Shown here piece after piece: positions 8,616 to 17,340 of a stretch of 64,000 nt of DNA. The stretch covers positions 62,001 through 126,000 of the forward strand of contig NZ_JAPCHW010000007.1 in the NCBI RefSeq assembly GCF_026107515.2, read 5' to 3'. Made by a program: the position numbers and the translations under genes. The notes below the pieces were generated by a model. The model was not told where the DNA came from, searched no databases, and worked only from the letters and a program-made list of their open reading frames with translations. Every line of letters begins with the position of its first letter. Position 1 is the stretch's first letter. The DNA is from Glutamicibacter sp. MNS18 (GTDB lineage Bacteria > Actinomycetota > Actinomycetes > Actinomycetales > Micrococcaceae).

Positions 8616-9683
8616 ATGTCTATCGTCTCGCAAACCCACCCATTTGTCGTCGGTGTCGACACACACGCGAAGAAGCACGTCTACGCCATCCTCACCGCTG
8701 CCGGTGAACTGATCGAGACCCGAGACTTCCCGACCTCAGACACGGGGATCAAACGAGCCCTGGCTTGGGTCGGACGGCGTACCGGCGGGGACGCGAGCAC
8801 CCTGTGGGTGATCGAGGGCGCCGCGTCCTACGGCGCTATCCTCGCAGGCACCGTCGCCGATGCCGGGTACCCGGTCGCCGAGGCCGCCCGGATGGATGCC
8901 AAGGCCCGGCACGGGGTCGGCAAATCCGACCCGATGGACGCGTACCGGATCGCCTCCACCGTCCTGCCGACGGACACCAACAGGTTACGCCGCCCCCGGC
9001 TCAACGAGGGCGCCCGGGCCGCGCTACGGGTGCTGGTGACCGCACGGGACGCGATGACCACCGAGCGGACCCGGCACGTCAACGCGCTCACCGCCCTGCT
9101 CCGGGTGAACCCGCTGGGTATTGACGCCCGCAAACGGATGAGCGGCGCCCAGATCGGCGAGGTGTCGATGTGGCGGACCCGTGACGAGGCTCTGGAGTTG
9201 CAGGTCGCCCGGTCTGAAGCCGTCCGGCTCGCCGTGCGGGTGACCGAGCTGGATGATCACCTGAAGGCCAACGCCGAGAAGATCACCGAGCTGGTCAAGC
9301 TCAGCGAAGCTAAGGATCTGCTGGACGTGAAGGGCATTGGACCGGTGGTCGCGGCCGTGTGTCTGACTGCATGGTCGCACCAGGGCCGGGTGCGATCAGA
9401 GGCCGCCTACGCGTCTCTGGCCGGGGTGAACCCGATTCCCGCGTCCTCAGGGAATACGGTCAGGCATCGGCTGAACCGTGGCGGGGACCGGAAGCTCAAT
9501 AAGGCGCTACATACCGCAGCACTGGTCCGGATGGCCTATGACGAAGAAACCCGCGTTTACGTGGAGAAACGCACCCAGGAAGGCAAGAGCCTTCGGGAGA
9601 TCCGCCGATGCATCAAACGCTACCTCGCGAGGAAGATCTACCGGATCCTCAATGCCGCTATTCCGGAGGTGTTACCGGCTTGA
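8616..9683 (+). CDS. IS110-family transposase (DEDD recombinase)
   Basis: This 355-residue recombinase appears complete. The N-terminal RuvC-like domain carries the four acidic residues in GVDTHAKKH, WVIEGAASYG and KSDPMDAYRIA. A coiled middle leads to the Transposase_20 domain with KGIGPVVAAVCL and ASLAGVNPIPASSGNTVRHR, the region holding the family's catalytic serine. The ATG is preceded by GAAGAG. The intact frame and intact motifs suggest the element could still be mobile. Confidence 0.93.
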   Translation: MSIVSQTHPFVVGVDTHAKKHVYAILTAAGELIETRDFPTSDTGIKRALAWVGRRTGGDASTLWVIEGAASYGAILAGTVADAGYPVAEAARMDAKARHGVGKSDPMDAYRIASTVLPTDTNRLRRPRLNEGARAALRVLVTARDAMTTERTRHVNALTALLRVNPLGIDARKRMSGAQIGEVSMWRTRDEALELQVARSEAVRLAVRVTELDDHLKANAEKITELVKLSEAKDLLDVKGIGPVVAAVCLTAWSHQGRVRSEAAYASLAGVNPIPASSGNTVRHRLNRGGDRKLNKALHTAALVRMAYDEETRVYVEKRTQEGKSLREIRRCIKRYLARKIYRILNAAIPEVLPA

Positions 9684-9796
9684 CAAATATAGAAGGGTCA
9701 GGGTGCCGCTGTCCCGTTAAGCCCTGTCGGCCTGGGCCAATCGGCCTGCGGGGCCTAGGCCAGGAGAATCCGGGGGTCGGCTGTGCACAGTGCGGG

Positions 9797-9838
9797 TGCC
9801 TCGTGGAGCGAGGCAGTACCGTCGTGGGGACAGGTTTT
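9797..9838 (+). terminator. Hairpin plus T-run after the IS110 transposase
   Basis: TGCCTCG (9797-9803) and CGAGGCA (9809-9815) enclose TGGAG. A TTTTTA run follows about 20 bases later, so it is a loose match to an intrinsic terminator. Confidence 0.4.
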
Positions 9839-9923
9839 TACCCTCTCTTGAGCCTGCAATGACCTCATCTCATCATGGTGCGGGTCACAGGCGACGAATC
9901 ACTTGGACGAGCAAGTGGGAACA

Positions 9924-9935
9924 AGTAGTAACTAC
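9924..9935 (+). promoter_or_regulatory. Candidate operator AGTAGTAACTAC
   Basis: This is a near-copy of 4878-4889. No gene start lies close on the plus strand, so if functional it may be a remnant of a promoter split off by the insertions. Confidence 0.25.
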
Positions 9936-10230
9936 GCGTGTGGCCTCGACCCATGGTTTGTAGTTTTGACATAGACGGAGGTATGGACCTTCTTCCTTGC
10001 ACGGTCGCGGTGTGCACACCAAGAGAAGTCCGGACGGTGCAGGCGGGAAGTTCGCTTGTTATTGGCGTTCCCCAGACGCTATTCATATCCGCCGTCTCTT
10101 TGGACGGGACCGGCGACGAGAGTCCTCGCCCAGCGGGGACTCATCCCCCCAGCCGTTGTCGGTCCCCCTCCATCCGCCTGCGGGATTCCGGTCTGGCAAG
10201 TTCAGAACCCACCGACCGGTTTCCCTCCGG

Positions 10231-10272
10231 GCGTACCGGGGCCCGGGCCACATGGCCCGGGCCCCGGTACGC
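10231..10272 (-). terminator. 42-bp palindromic hairpin ending the sulfotransferase gene
   Basis: Two perfect 20-base arms (10231-10250 and 10253-10272) are separated by CA. The structure lies 11 bp past the minus-strand stop at 10283. There is no U-tract, as is common in high-GC actinobacteria. Confidence 0.7.
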
Positions 10273-10282
10273 CTGGAGAAGC

Positions 10283-11323
10283 CTATTGACCTCTCAAGCG
10301 GTAGTACAGACGCAAAGGCAAACTCAAGGTGCTAGCCAGGAACCGATCGATGCCTTTCATCTGTTCCTTCCACGCCACATCAAGCTTCAATCGGATCTCA
10401 CCGACCTTGAACCGCATCGGATTGCCAGCCACAGTGTGATGGGCATCCAGATGGATCTGCCGGCCCGTGAAAGAAGGCAACCGATCCACAGCTGTTTCCA
10501 GCCCGGCAAACCGGTGAATGCGCAGCAAGGTCTGCCGCGGATCGGTCATGAAGTGCTCATAATGGACGGTCAGCACGGGGACCTTGAGCAGGGACAGGGC
10601 ATGGAAGAGCAGGCTGTAGGTGGTCCAGTTGAACATGGACGCTGGAATTGAATAGCGCGGCATTTCCTCGTCGCGGCTTCCGGTTTCCGGACGCTTGACC
10701 ACCTTGGCCCAGGAAAAGGCCACACCTCGCGGGTCCCGCACCACCAAGACACACCGAAGATCAATATCCAGCGCTCGCAGAAGGTACGCATAGGCCGGAT
10801 GCTTGCTCGAATCCACCAGGACGCGGCCTGCAACCGACTGATCGGCGGCTTCGTACAGCTTCTGCAGGTTGTCCAGCAACCGTTGGCGCGGGATGCGGCG
10901 GGAGCCCCATCCCCGCTGTGCGATCAGTTCCGGCAGGAACCGGTTGCGCACCACCCCCAGCCGGTCTGAAACCGCCTGATCCATGTCAAGGACGGACCAT
11001 CCGCCGAAGGCTTGCTGGCCGATCTGCTGCCATACGGGACATTGCCCGAACGGCTCGCCGCAGCCGCAAAGTTCGTTATCACGCAGTCCGCGCTCCCACA
11101 GATGGAGCAGTTCCCCCAAACCTGCAAAATCCTCACATTGGGCCAAACACCGTTCCAGTAGGGTCGAGCCACTGCGGCCAAAGCCGCCGAGCATCAGGAC
11201 CCGTGGACGTCGTTGACCGGATGATGGCGGCGCTACCCCGGACAGGGTGCGCAGCTGCTTGGCTTCCCTTCGCATTACAGCCGGGCGTTTGTGCCGGTCA
11301 TTGATTTCCCCCAAGGGATCCAT
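10283..11323 (-). CDS. PAPS-dependent sulfotransferase
   Basis: A 346-residue sulfotransferase of the Sulfotransfer family. The 5'-phosphosulfate loop is GGFGRSGSTLLER (residues 46-58) and the 3'-phosphate motif is VVRDPRGVAFSW near residue 190, preceded by VLVDSSKH. Such enzymes move sulfate from PAPS to a hydroxyl or amino group of a sugar or other acceptor and release PAP. The acceptor is unknown; its place in an EPS locus with a PAPS-making module suggests a glycan. Start ATG 11323 follows TTTGGGGAGGG at 11327-11337. It is transcribed away from the Wzz gene, so 11324-11552 should hold divergent promoters. It is only distantly like the second sulfotransferase at 20216. Confidence 0.88.
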   Translation of the reverse strand: MDPLGEINDRHKRPAVMRREAKQLRTLSGVAPPSSGQRRPRVLMLGGFGRSGSTLLERCLAQCEDFAGLGELLHLWERGLRDNELCGCGEPFGQCPVWQQIGQQAFGGWSVLDMDQAVSDRLGVVRNRFLPELIAQRGWGSRRIPRQRLLDNLQKLYEAADQSVAGRVLVDSSKHPAYAYLLRALDIDLRCVLVVRDPRGVAFSWAKVVKRPETGSRDEEMPRYSIPASMFNWTTYSLLFHALSLLKVPVLTVHYEHFMTDPRQTLLRIHRFAGLETAVDRLPSFTGRQIHLDAHHTVAGNPMRFKVGEIRLKLDVAWKEQMKGIDRFLASTLSLPLRLYYRLRGQ

Positions 11324-11326
11324 ATG

Positions 11327-11337
11327 CCCTCCCCAAA
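11327..11337 (-). promoter_or_regulatory. TTTGGGGA-type ribosome-binding element
   Basis: TTTGGGGAGGG lies 3 bases before the sulfotransferase ATG and is a member of the recurring element set of this locus. Confidence 0.6.
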
Positions 11338-11540
11338 GAGCGTGTGGTGCGACGATTCCCCAACCGGCGCGGTGTTATGTCAAAGACTTGCCCTCGAGTC
11401 TGCCACCGCGTCACCGGATTTGGTAGGGCGAAACGAACATTTTCACCGCTTTGACAAAATCAGGGGCTACCCCCTGCCTTCTCCCGATGACTTGTGTCAC
11501 AATAACTGGAATGGGGAAGAAGTATATTGGGGGCCCCGAA

Positions 11541-11550
11541 CTTGGGGGAA
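11541..11550 (+). promoter_or_regulatory. CTTGGGGGA ribosome-binding element
   Basis: CTTGGGGGAA lies 2 bases before ATG 11553 and decides the start of the Wzz gene over the open frame upstream. Confidence 0.65.
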
Positions 11551-11552
11551 TT

Positions 11553-13115
11553 ATGTCTTTCGACAGTACGCAAGGGAATGACTTTTTTCGACGAGCATTG
11601 ACGCGTCGATGGCGTTGGATCGCCTGGTTCGGCATTTTCGGGGTGGTCATGGGCGGACTGACGTTCGCCGTGTCACCGCGGGAGTACACATCCACGGCTA
11701 ACGTATTCATTAATCCACTCATGGGTAATCCGTTCTCGCCGACCACGCCCTCTTCACGCAGTGAACAGTTGGCGGCCATGACGACCGAGTCCGGGGTGGT
11801 GCTCACCGATGACGTCCTGGATGCGGCGCTCATCAAATCCGGGATACCCGGCGCGACCCGGCAATCGCTACGCCAAAACACGTTCGCCGAGGTGCCATCC
11901 AATTCACAGGTCATGAACATCAGCTTCACCAGCCCGGACCCGCAGGTCGCGCAACGTGGAGCCCAGGCAATCACCGAGTCCTTCATGGAATTCCGTACCG
12001 AGCGGGCGCAAAGTGTGATCGAGTCCCAGGGCCAGTTGCTGACCACCCGCGAGGAATCGGTTAATGCGCTGCTGCAATCGGCCAATGACGCCTACAACCA
12101 AGCGCGTAACGGCGGGGCGGACCCGGCCCGGGTGATCGACCTGGAACAGCAGGTCAGGCTGTATGCCCAGGAACTGGCAAATGTGAAGGTTGACAGGACC
12201 ACGACCGAAACGTCATCGGTCGACCCTGGAAATATCGTCGGGCCGGCCAGTGCCCCGCAAGAGCCCATAGGCATCGATCCGATGCTGTTGGCACTGGTGG
12301 TGTTCGTCGGCTTCACCGCACTAGGGTTCGTGGCCGCCTTGATCGTCGAACACGGAGATAAGCGCATCCGTGATGCCGGCGACCTTGATCGGCACCAGGC
12401 CCCGGCGGTGCTCGCCGTGCTGGGCGATACGAAGAAATCCAGGGAACGCGCCCCGGGCAGCGTGCCCGAAAAGTACCTGCGGATCACTCCGGTGATCTCT
12501 ACACAGATGTCGTACCCCGGCTCCCTGGCCCTGGTCGGCAACCAGAGCAATGAGGAGATCCACTCCATCGCCGCAGGGATCGCCCTGGCGCTGGCCACCA
12601 CAGGCAAACGTGTCTGCGTGGTCAGTACCGCCCGTTTGGCCGGGGAGCCGGAACAAACCCGAGGTCTGAGCGATGTCCTTGATGACGGGCTGGCGCTGCG
12701 TGAGGCATTGACTGTCAAGAAATTCGGTGATGGCCGCTTGGCCGTGATGGCCTCGGGCAGCAAACCGGAAAAAATGGCGGCCCTGGTGCAAGCCGAATCC
12801 CTGAAGCAGTTGATCGACCACCTGAGCTCGGGATACGACCTGGTGATCTTCGTCGTCCACCAGGGAGCCTCGGCCATAGCCAGCGCAATCGCCGGGGCCA
12901 GCGACCAAACCTTGCTCACCGTGGCGAATAACAAGGACTCGATCACAACGGTATTCGCCACGGCGAACTTCCTGGAACTGCGCGGTGCCGCGATCGCCGG
13001 TACATTGCTCTATTCGCAGTCCTGGGTCCAGGCCTCACATAATGAACTCTCGAACATTCTGGAGGACAGGTTCGAGCCGCTATCCGGCCTAGGCCCGCAA
13101 CGTGCCGGGCGATAA
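11553..13115 (+). CDS. Wzz-type chain-length regulator with degenerate BY-kinase domain
   Basis: This inner-membrane polysaccharide co-polymerase has 520 residues. The N-terminal Wzz domain has a first membrane helix near residue 25-45 (WIAWFGIFGVVMGGLTFAV), an extracytoplasmic region, and a second helix near 245-270 (LLALVVFVGFTALGFVAALIV). The C-terminal half aligns by layout with bacterial tyrosine kinases but lacks their motifs. The Walker A position reads GNQSNEEIHSIA without GKS/T, the Walker A' strand VCVVSTARL lacks its aspartate, and Walker B reads YDLVIFVVHQG. There is no tyrosine-rich tail. It is probably a pseudokinase setting chain length without phosphorylation. The flippase gene overlaps its last 14 bases. 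The frame is open back to 11451, but the ribosome element favours 11553. Confidence 0.85.
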   Translation: MSFDSTQGNDFFRRALTRRWRWIAWFGIFGVVMGGLTFAVSPREYTSTANVFINPLMGNPFSPTTPSSRSEQLAAMTTESGVVLTDDVLDAALIKSGIPGATRQSLRQNTFAEVPSNSQVMNISFTSPDPQVAQRGAQAITESFMEFRTERAQSVIESQGQLLTTREESVNALLQSANDAYNQARNGGADPARVIDLEQQVRLYAQELANVKVDRTTTETSSVDPGNIVGPASAPQEPIGIDPMLLALVVFVGFTALGFVAALIVEHGDKRIRDAGDLDRHQAPAVLAVLGDTKKSRERAPGSVPEKYLRITPVISTQMSYPGSLALVGNQSNEEIHSIAAGIALALATTGKRVCVVSTARLAGEPEQTRGLSDVLDDGLALREALTVKKFGDGRLAVMASGSKPEKMAALVQAESLKQLIDHLSSGYDLVIFVVHQGASAIASAIAGASDQTLLTVANNKDSITTVFATANFLELRGAAIAGTLLYSQSWVQASHNELSNILEDRFEPLSGLGPQRAGR

Positions 13116-14637
13116 ACCGGCCCACTCCGGCCCATCGCTGGAAGGAAGCAACAGGGCTCTGAAGCGGATCGCCAGCAGTGGTGCGGCGAACCTCGGCGCC
13201 GCCCTGCTGGGGTCGGTCTCCAACTTCGTGTTGATCGTTCTGGTCACCCGTTTCTGGCCGGCCGAGGATGCCGGGTTGCTGTTCGCGGCAACCTCCTTCT
13301 ATATCATCGCCCTGGCCCTGGCCCACCTGGGGGCTGATCAGGGGCTGGTGCGATTTATCGCCTGGAATGTGGGTAGTGGCCAGGGGCACCTCAACCGGTC
13401 CACTGTACTGGCCGGGATGCTGCCTTCCCTGGGAATGACCATCCTGGTGGCCTTCACCGGCTGGGCCGCCGCACCATGGCTATCCGGGGTCTTCGGTGCG
13501 GAATCCCCGGAACAGGGAACGCTGGTCATCCGGGTCCTGGCCGTGGTCCTGCCCGTGGCGGTGCTCTATGAACAGTTGCTGGCCATCTGCCGCGGATACG
13601 CTGTCATGAAGCCCACCATCGTCATAGAACGCGCGTTGCGTCCCACCCTCCAGATGGTCCTGATCCTGGTAGCCGGCCTGTCGCAGTCCAGCCTGCTCTG
13701 GTTGGCCTGGGCCTGGGCCGGTCCCTACCTGCTCTGCCTGGTGCTCGCTGCCGCGGCCACCTTCGGCACGTTGCAACGCAACAAGGACAATTGGCATGAT
13801 GAGAATTCATCAGGTCAGGGCCTGCGCTCCGAGTTCTGGAGGTTTACCGGTCCACGTGGCCTGGCACGGATGGCCCAGGTCATGATCCAGCGAGCGGATA
13901 TCGTCATCGTGACGGTGTTGCTCGGACCTGCACCGGCTGCCATCTACACAGCGGCCACTCGTTTCCTGGTGCTGGGGCAGGTGGCCACCAGTGCCCTGCA
14001 GCAGGTCAGCGAGCCGCAATTGGCGGGGTTGCTGGCCAGGAAAGAGGTCCGTGCGGTCACCAGCGTGGTTCGTCAGATGACCGTCTGGTCCGTCGCCCTG
14101 GTCTGGCCGATTTACCTGGTCTTCGCTGTGCACTCCGGTGCATTGATGGCGTTGGTCTTCGGTTCCGGGTACGAGGCCGGGGGACCGGTACTCCGACTGC
14201 TATCCGTGGCCATGTTGATCGCCACGGCGGTCGGTCCGTTGGATGTGCTGTTGCTCATGGCGGGAAAGAGCTCGTTGTCGCTATTCAATACCACGGTGGC
14301 GCTGGTCGTGGACCTGGCACTGTGCTTCCTGTTGATCCCGCATTGGGGCATCCTGGGCGCAGGCCTCGCCTGGGCGGCTGCCATCATCGCCAAGAACTTC
14401 CTATGCCTGTGGCAGGTCCACAGGCACCTGGATATTGGGATCTTTACCGGGCGACTCGCAACGTGGCTAAGCTCACTTTTTGGGATTTTCGGGATGCTTG
14501 GATGGCTGGGAACCCTGTTCCACGGCCAGCCCTGGACGGGATTCGGGATTTCGATCCTGACTGGCAGTTTCTATCTTGGTTTCCTCTGGTTCAAGCGGGA
14601 GGTGTTAATGCCGCCGCGTACTGTTCGTGATAGCTGA
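13102..14637 (+). CDS. Polysaccharide flippase (Wzx/MOP superfamily)
   Basis: A 511-residue integral membrane protein with about 12-14 hydrophobic helices, starting with SSGAANLGAALLGSVSNFVLIVLV. Members of the MOP superfamily (Wzx, MurJ) flip lipid-linked oligosaccharides across the membrane. Its place after a chain-length regulator and in a locus with an initiating transferase and a polymerase supports the Wzx role. The GTG start lies inside the upstream gene (14-base overlap), so the two are translationally coupled. The sugar carried is not predictable. Confidence 0.88.
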   Translation: MPGDKPAHSGPSLEGSNRALKRIASSGAANLGAALLGSVSNFVLIVLVTRFWPAEDAGLLFAATSFYIIALALAHLGADQGLVRFIAWNVGSGQGHLNRSTVLAGMLPSLGMTILVAFTGWAAAPWLSGVFGAESPEQGTLVIRVLAVVLPVAVLYEQLLAICRGYAVMKPTIVIERALRPTLQMVLILVAGLSQSSLLWLAWAWAGPYLLCLVLAAAATFGTLQRNKDNWHDENSSGQGLRSEFWRFTGPRGLARMAQVMIQRADIVIVTVLLGPAPAAIYTAATRFLVLGQVATSALQQVSEPQLAGLLARKEVRAVTSVVRQMTVWSVALVWPIYLVFAVHSGALMALVFGSGYEAGGPVLRLLSVAMLIATAVGPLDVLLLMAGKSSLSLFNTTVALVVDLALCFLLIPHWGILGAGLAWAAAIIAKNFLCLWQVHRHLDIGIFTGRLATWLSSLFGIFGMLGWLGTLFHGQPWTGFGISILTGSFYLGFLWFKREVLMPPRTVRDS

Positions 14638-14784
14638 GAAAAGCTTGCGTGCGCGCTTAGTGCAACTTTTGGACTTTTTATTCAAGATTTCTCAGATTAC
14701 AGTTTGGTAACGATAGGGCGGGTTACCGCTGTGGTTCTGCAGGCTGGGGAGCAGGGCAGAGACCAAATCTTGGAGACTGAACAT

Positions 14785-16431
14785 ATGGCGAATGCCAATC
14801 TATTTTCATTCCCCCGCTTCAAGGGGACCAACGCGGCCATGGCTACCGTGATGACCGGTGCGCTACTGGCGGCAGGCCTCACCGCGGCCTCACCGCTGGC
14901 AGCCCCTGCCGACGCGGCTCCGGCCGCGGGTGCTGCCACGGCCGACACCTACACCGTGACGACCCGCAGCAACTACAACAACGGTGACAACAAGAAGATT
15001 GCCGTGGGCAACAACACCGGCGCCGACCGGGTCGCATTCCTGCGTTTTCATACCACCACCAAGGTGGCCAAGGGCAGCGAGGTGCAGCTCAAGCTGAACG
15101 TGACCGGTGGCACCGCTGGTAAACTGCGCATCCTGCAGGGCCCGTCCGCATGGAGCGAAAGCGGACTCACCGCGGCAAATGCACCCCGTCCCGGAAACGT
15201 GGTCTCCACTGTTGATGTCCGCGGAGGAGCGCAAACCCTGAACATCAAGCTGACCGGTCTGGAATCGGCCTCCAACGGCCTGAACATCGTGCTCGAACGC
15301 ACCGATGGCGGTATCACCCGTATTGATTCCCGCGAAGTTGGTGGTGCCAAGGCCCCGTCGATTAGCGTGAAAACCGCGACCCCGGCACCCACACCGGACT
15401 CCACCGGCCCGCTGACGGGCGAAGCCCCGGAAAATAACACCAAGCCGGACACCAGCACCGAGAACTGCACGGTTTCCGAGATCCTGGTACCCACCTGCGG
15501 TATCTGGTTCGGTGCAGCCGCCAACCCGCTTAAGGGCGAGTCCTGGGACCAGGCATTGCTGAATTTCGAGAAGACCTCGGACCGTCCCATGGACATTGCC
15601 CACTACTACAAGCGCGGGCAGAGCGCCATGTTCCCGAACACCGTGGAGCTGAACCGCCAGGACCAGCAAAACGCCAACCGCATCCTTTTCTACAACTGGA
15701 AGCCCAACGGGTTGACCTGGAAGCAGGTTGCTGACGGCCAGGCGGACGACTACCTGGTCAAGCTGGCCAAGCACATGAACAAGAACGCTTCGAAGAAGTT
15801 CTTCCTGTCGCTGAATGCCGAGATGGAAGACGAAGTCAACCAGAAGGCCGGTTCGGGCCAGACCGCCAAGGACTTCGCGAACTTCTTCAGCCACGTGGTC
15901 AAGGTGCTGCGCGCCAACGGTGCAGACAACATGGTTACCGTCATGAACTACACCGGGATCCAGAAGTGGGGCGAAATGTCCTGGTTCGATGACCTGTACC
16001 CGGGCAATGACGTGGTGGACTGGATCGCCCAGGACCCCTACGCCTTCGGCAAGCCACCGGTGTGGCTGACCGACATGGAGGGCATGGTCAACCGTACCGA
16101 CAACGAAAAGTCCTGGCCGGGATTCTACAACTGGGCTGCCAAGAAGTACCCGAGCAAGCCCCAGATGCTTGCCGAATGGGGCGTTGACGAGGACGGGGCA
16201 TACCCGAACTACAAGGCCGACTTCTGGAAGACCGCCAGCGAGCAGTTGGAGGACCTTCCGAAGCTCAAGGCCCTGGTCTACTGGGACAGCATGGGCTACA
16301 CCCCCAGTGGCGACAAGTTGCATGTCGGTGTGACCCGGGTGGACTCCAAGTCCTCCTCGCTGACCGCTTACCGGAACTTCCTGGACGAGGAATACATTAA
16401 CCTCGCCCGTGAATCCTACCTGGAGAAGTGA
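14785..16431 (+). CDS. Secreted GH26-like glycoside hydrolase
   Basis: A 548-residue exported protein. The signal peptide covers about residues 1-45 (hydrophobic AAMATVMTGALLAAGLTAA, then APADAAPA). Residues about 50-205 form a beta-rich module with the pattern of a DNRLRE/CBM96-like carbohydrate-binding domain (VAFLRFHTTTKV). From about residue 230 a catalytic domain resembles GH26 (beta-mannanase clan): GIWFGAAANP, candidate acid/base Glu in LSLNAEMEDE near 342 and candidate nucleophile in MLAEWGVDEDG near 463. Lying in the EPS locus, it may trim or remodel the secreted polymer. Start ATG 14785 is chosen for TTGGAGA upstream and the signal peptide; the frame is open to 14704. Confidence 0.82.
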   Translation: MANANLFSFPRFKGTNAAMATVMTGALLAAGLTAASPLAAPADAAPAAGAATADTYTVTTRSNYNNGDNKKIAVGNNTGADRVAFLRFHTTTKVAKGSEVQLKLNVTGGTAGKLRILQGPSAWSESGLTAANAPRPGNVVSTVDVRGGAQTLNIKLTGLESASNGLNIVLERTDGGITRIDSREVGGAKAPSISVKTATPAPTPDSTGPLTGEAPENNTKPDTSTENCTVSEILVPTCGIWFGAAANPLKGESWDQALLNFEKTSDRPMDIAHYYKRGQSAMFPNTVELNRQDQQNANRILFYNWKPNGLTWKQVADGQADDYLVKLAKHMNKNASKKFFLSLNAEMEDEVNQKAGSGQTAKDFANFFSHVVKVLRANGADNMVTVMNYTGIQKWGEMSWFDDLYPGNDVVDWIAQDPYAFGKPPVWLTDMEGMVNRTDNEKSWPGFYNWAAKKYPSKPQMLAEWGVDEDGAYPNYKADFWKTASEQLEDLPKLKALVYWDSMGYTPSGDKLHVGVTRVDSKSSSLTAYRNFLDEEYINLARESYLEK

Positions 16432-16471
16432 AACCTGAATCTCATCGGTCTGTGGACCCGTTGAGATAACC

Positions 16472-16520
16472 GCGGGGAGCTGCGATCACCAAGGTGGTTG
16501 CGGCTCCCCGCATTGTTTTT
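16472..16520 (+). terminator. Intrinsic terminator after the glycoside hydrolase
   Basis: GCGGGGAGC (16472-16480) pairs with GCTCCCCGC (16503-16511), followed by ATTGTTTTT. Confidence 0.85.
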
Positions 16521-16607
16521 CCTTGCAGATAAGCCTATTCAGCGCACCGGTCCTCGGGCTAAGATCAAGACACCGATTCATTCGGGACCTATCACGGTCT
16601 AACTAGT

Positions 16608-16618
16608 CTTGGGGGAGG
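16608..16618 (+). promoter_or_regulatory. CTTGGGGGA ribosome-binding element
   Basis: CTTGGGGGAGG lies 5 bases before GTG 16624 and selects that start, which gives a correct lipoprotein signal. Confidence 0.65.
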
Positions 16619-16623
16619 CTTAC

Positions 16624-17289
16624 GTGAAGAAGACCGTTCATCTCTTGTCGGGGTTGGCACTTGCAGCCGCGTTGGCAGGATGCACTTCCAGTTCACCAGA
16701 TCCGGGCGCGGCCGCGGATACCGAGCCGGGCCAAGCCTCGGAAGAAATCAACGAGAATACCTCGATCGACCCGTTGGCCACAGAAGTCGCGCAGGAGCCG
16801 GTCGAAGAGGATATCGAGTTCCTCGAGGAACTCGGGGTCAATGACCGCGGCAACGTCGACATCGAGGCCGAGGAAACCGCGCTCTTCGAAGTGCCCGAGT
16901 CCGACACCGTATTCGCCGAGTTCATCGCACAGAACGTAACCACCGATTTCCAATGCACCGCAGACGACGCATTGGAACCGATCAATGGCCAGTTCGTGGC
17001 CCTGGATTTCCAAGTCAACGCCGATGAGGAGCTACCCGAGTCAGGGTTCCCGTACTTCTACCTTACGGTGCACGAGTTCCGCGCCTGGGATGCGGACGGC
17101 GAGCGTATCGCGGATCCGGTGGGCAACGCCGAAACCTGTATCGGGGAAGACGAGCGGGTGCCATCCCCGATCGATCCGGGGGATAACGCGAGCGGCCTGG
17201 TGATCCTGGACGTGCCGGAAGGACCGGGCAGCGCCAGTTTCAGCATGGGAGGCTACCAGGGATCCTATGGATGGGAATGGTCCTGGTAG
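16624..17289 (+). CDS. Lipoprotein with C-terminal beta-sandwich domain
   Basis: A 221-residue exported lipoprotein. From GTG 16624 the N-terminus is KKTVHLLSGLALAAALAGC, with a lipobox LAGC and the lipidated Cys at residue 20. An acidic, low-complexity linker (about 25-85) leads to a domain of about 125 residues with two Cys (FQCTADDALEP, AETCIGED). Its alternating beta strands and closing VILDVPEGPGSASFSMGGYQG recall DUF4352-like telokin folds. The function is unknown. The position between EPS genes suggests a surface accessory protein. It is flanked by terminators on both sides, so it is its own transcription unit. Confidence 0.82.
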   Translation: MKKTVHLLSGLALAAALAGCTSSSPDPGAAADTEPGQASEEINENTSIDPLATEVAQEPVEEDIEFLEELGVNDRGNVDIEAEETALFEVPESDTVFAEFIAQNVTTDFQCTADDALEPINGQFVALDFQVNADEELPESGFPYFYLTVHEFRAWDADGERIADPVGNAETCIGEDERVPSPIDPGDNASGLVILDVPEGPGSASFSMGGYQGSYGWEWSW

Positions 17290-17340
17290 CGGTCAGCTGG
17301 CCTGGGTAGGGCCCGGCCTGAAAGTACCGGGGAAACTGCC

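Larger units (their letters stand above)
8298..9862 (+). mobile_element. IS110-family insertion sequence, ends not defined
   Basis: The element is recognised by its DEDD transposase at 8616-9683. IS110 elements lack classical inverted repeats and usually make no target duplication, so the ends cannot be read with certainty. The bounds are the IS3 right end and the end of the hairpin-rich stretch after the transposase. The 318-bp structured region before the transposase fits the non-coding left end of the IS110 group. Confidence 0.6.
9684..10282. other. IS110 right end and uncharacterised intergenic DNA
   Basis: No gene is recognised in these 599 bases. They contain CTGTGCACAG (9781-9790), a TGCCTCG hairpin with a T-run (9797-9838), the AGTAGTAACTAC element (9924-9935), TTGACA at 9967-9972 and a 42-bp palindrome (10231-10272). 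Plus-strand frames here have no start signal or family resemblance and run antisense into the sulfotransferase. Confidence 0.5.

Noticed and set aside
9938-10651. Plus-strand open frame before and antisense to the first sulfotransferase
   Set aside because: It reads through the 42-bp palindrome and into the sulfotransferase antisense strand, with no motif or ribosome site.
14890-16323. Minus-strand open frame (477 codons) opposite the glycoside hydrolase
   Set aside because: It is antisense to a gene with a signal peptide and catalytic motifs, and its glycine- and valine-rich text lacks motifs.
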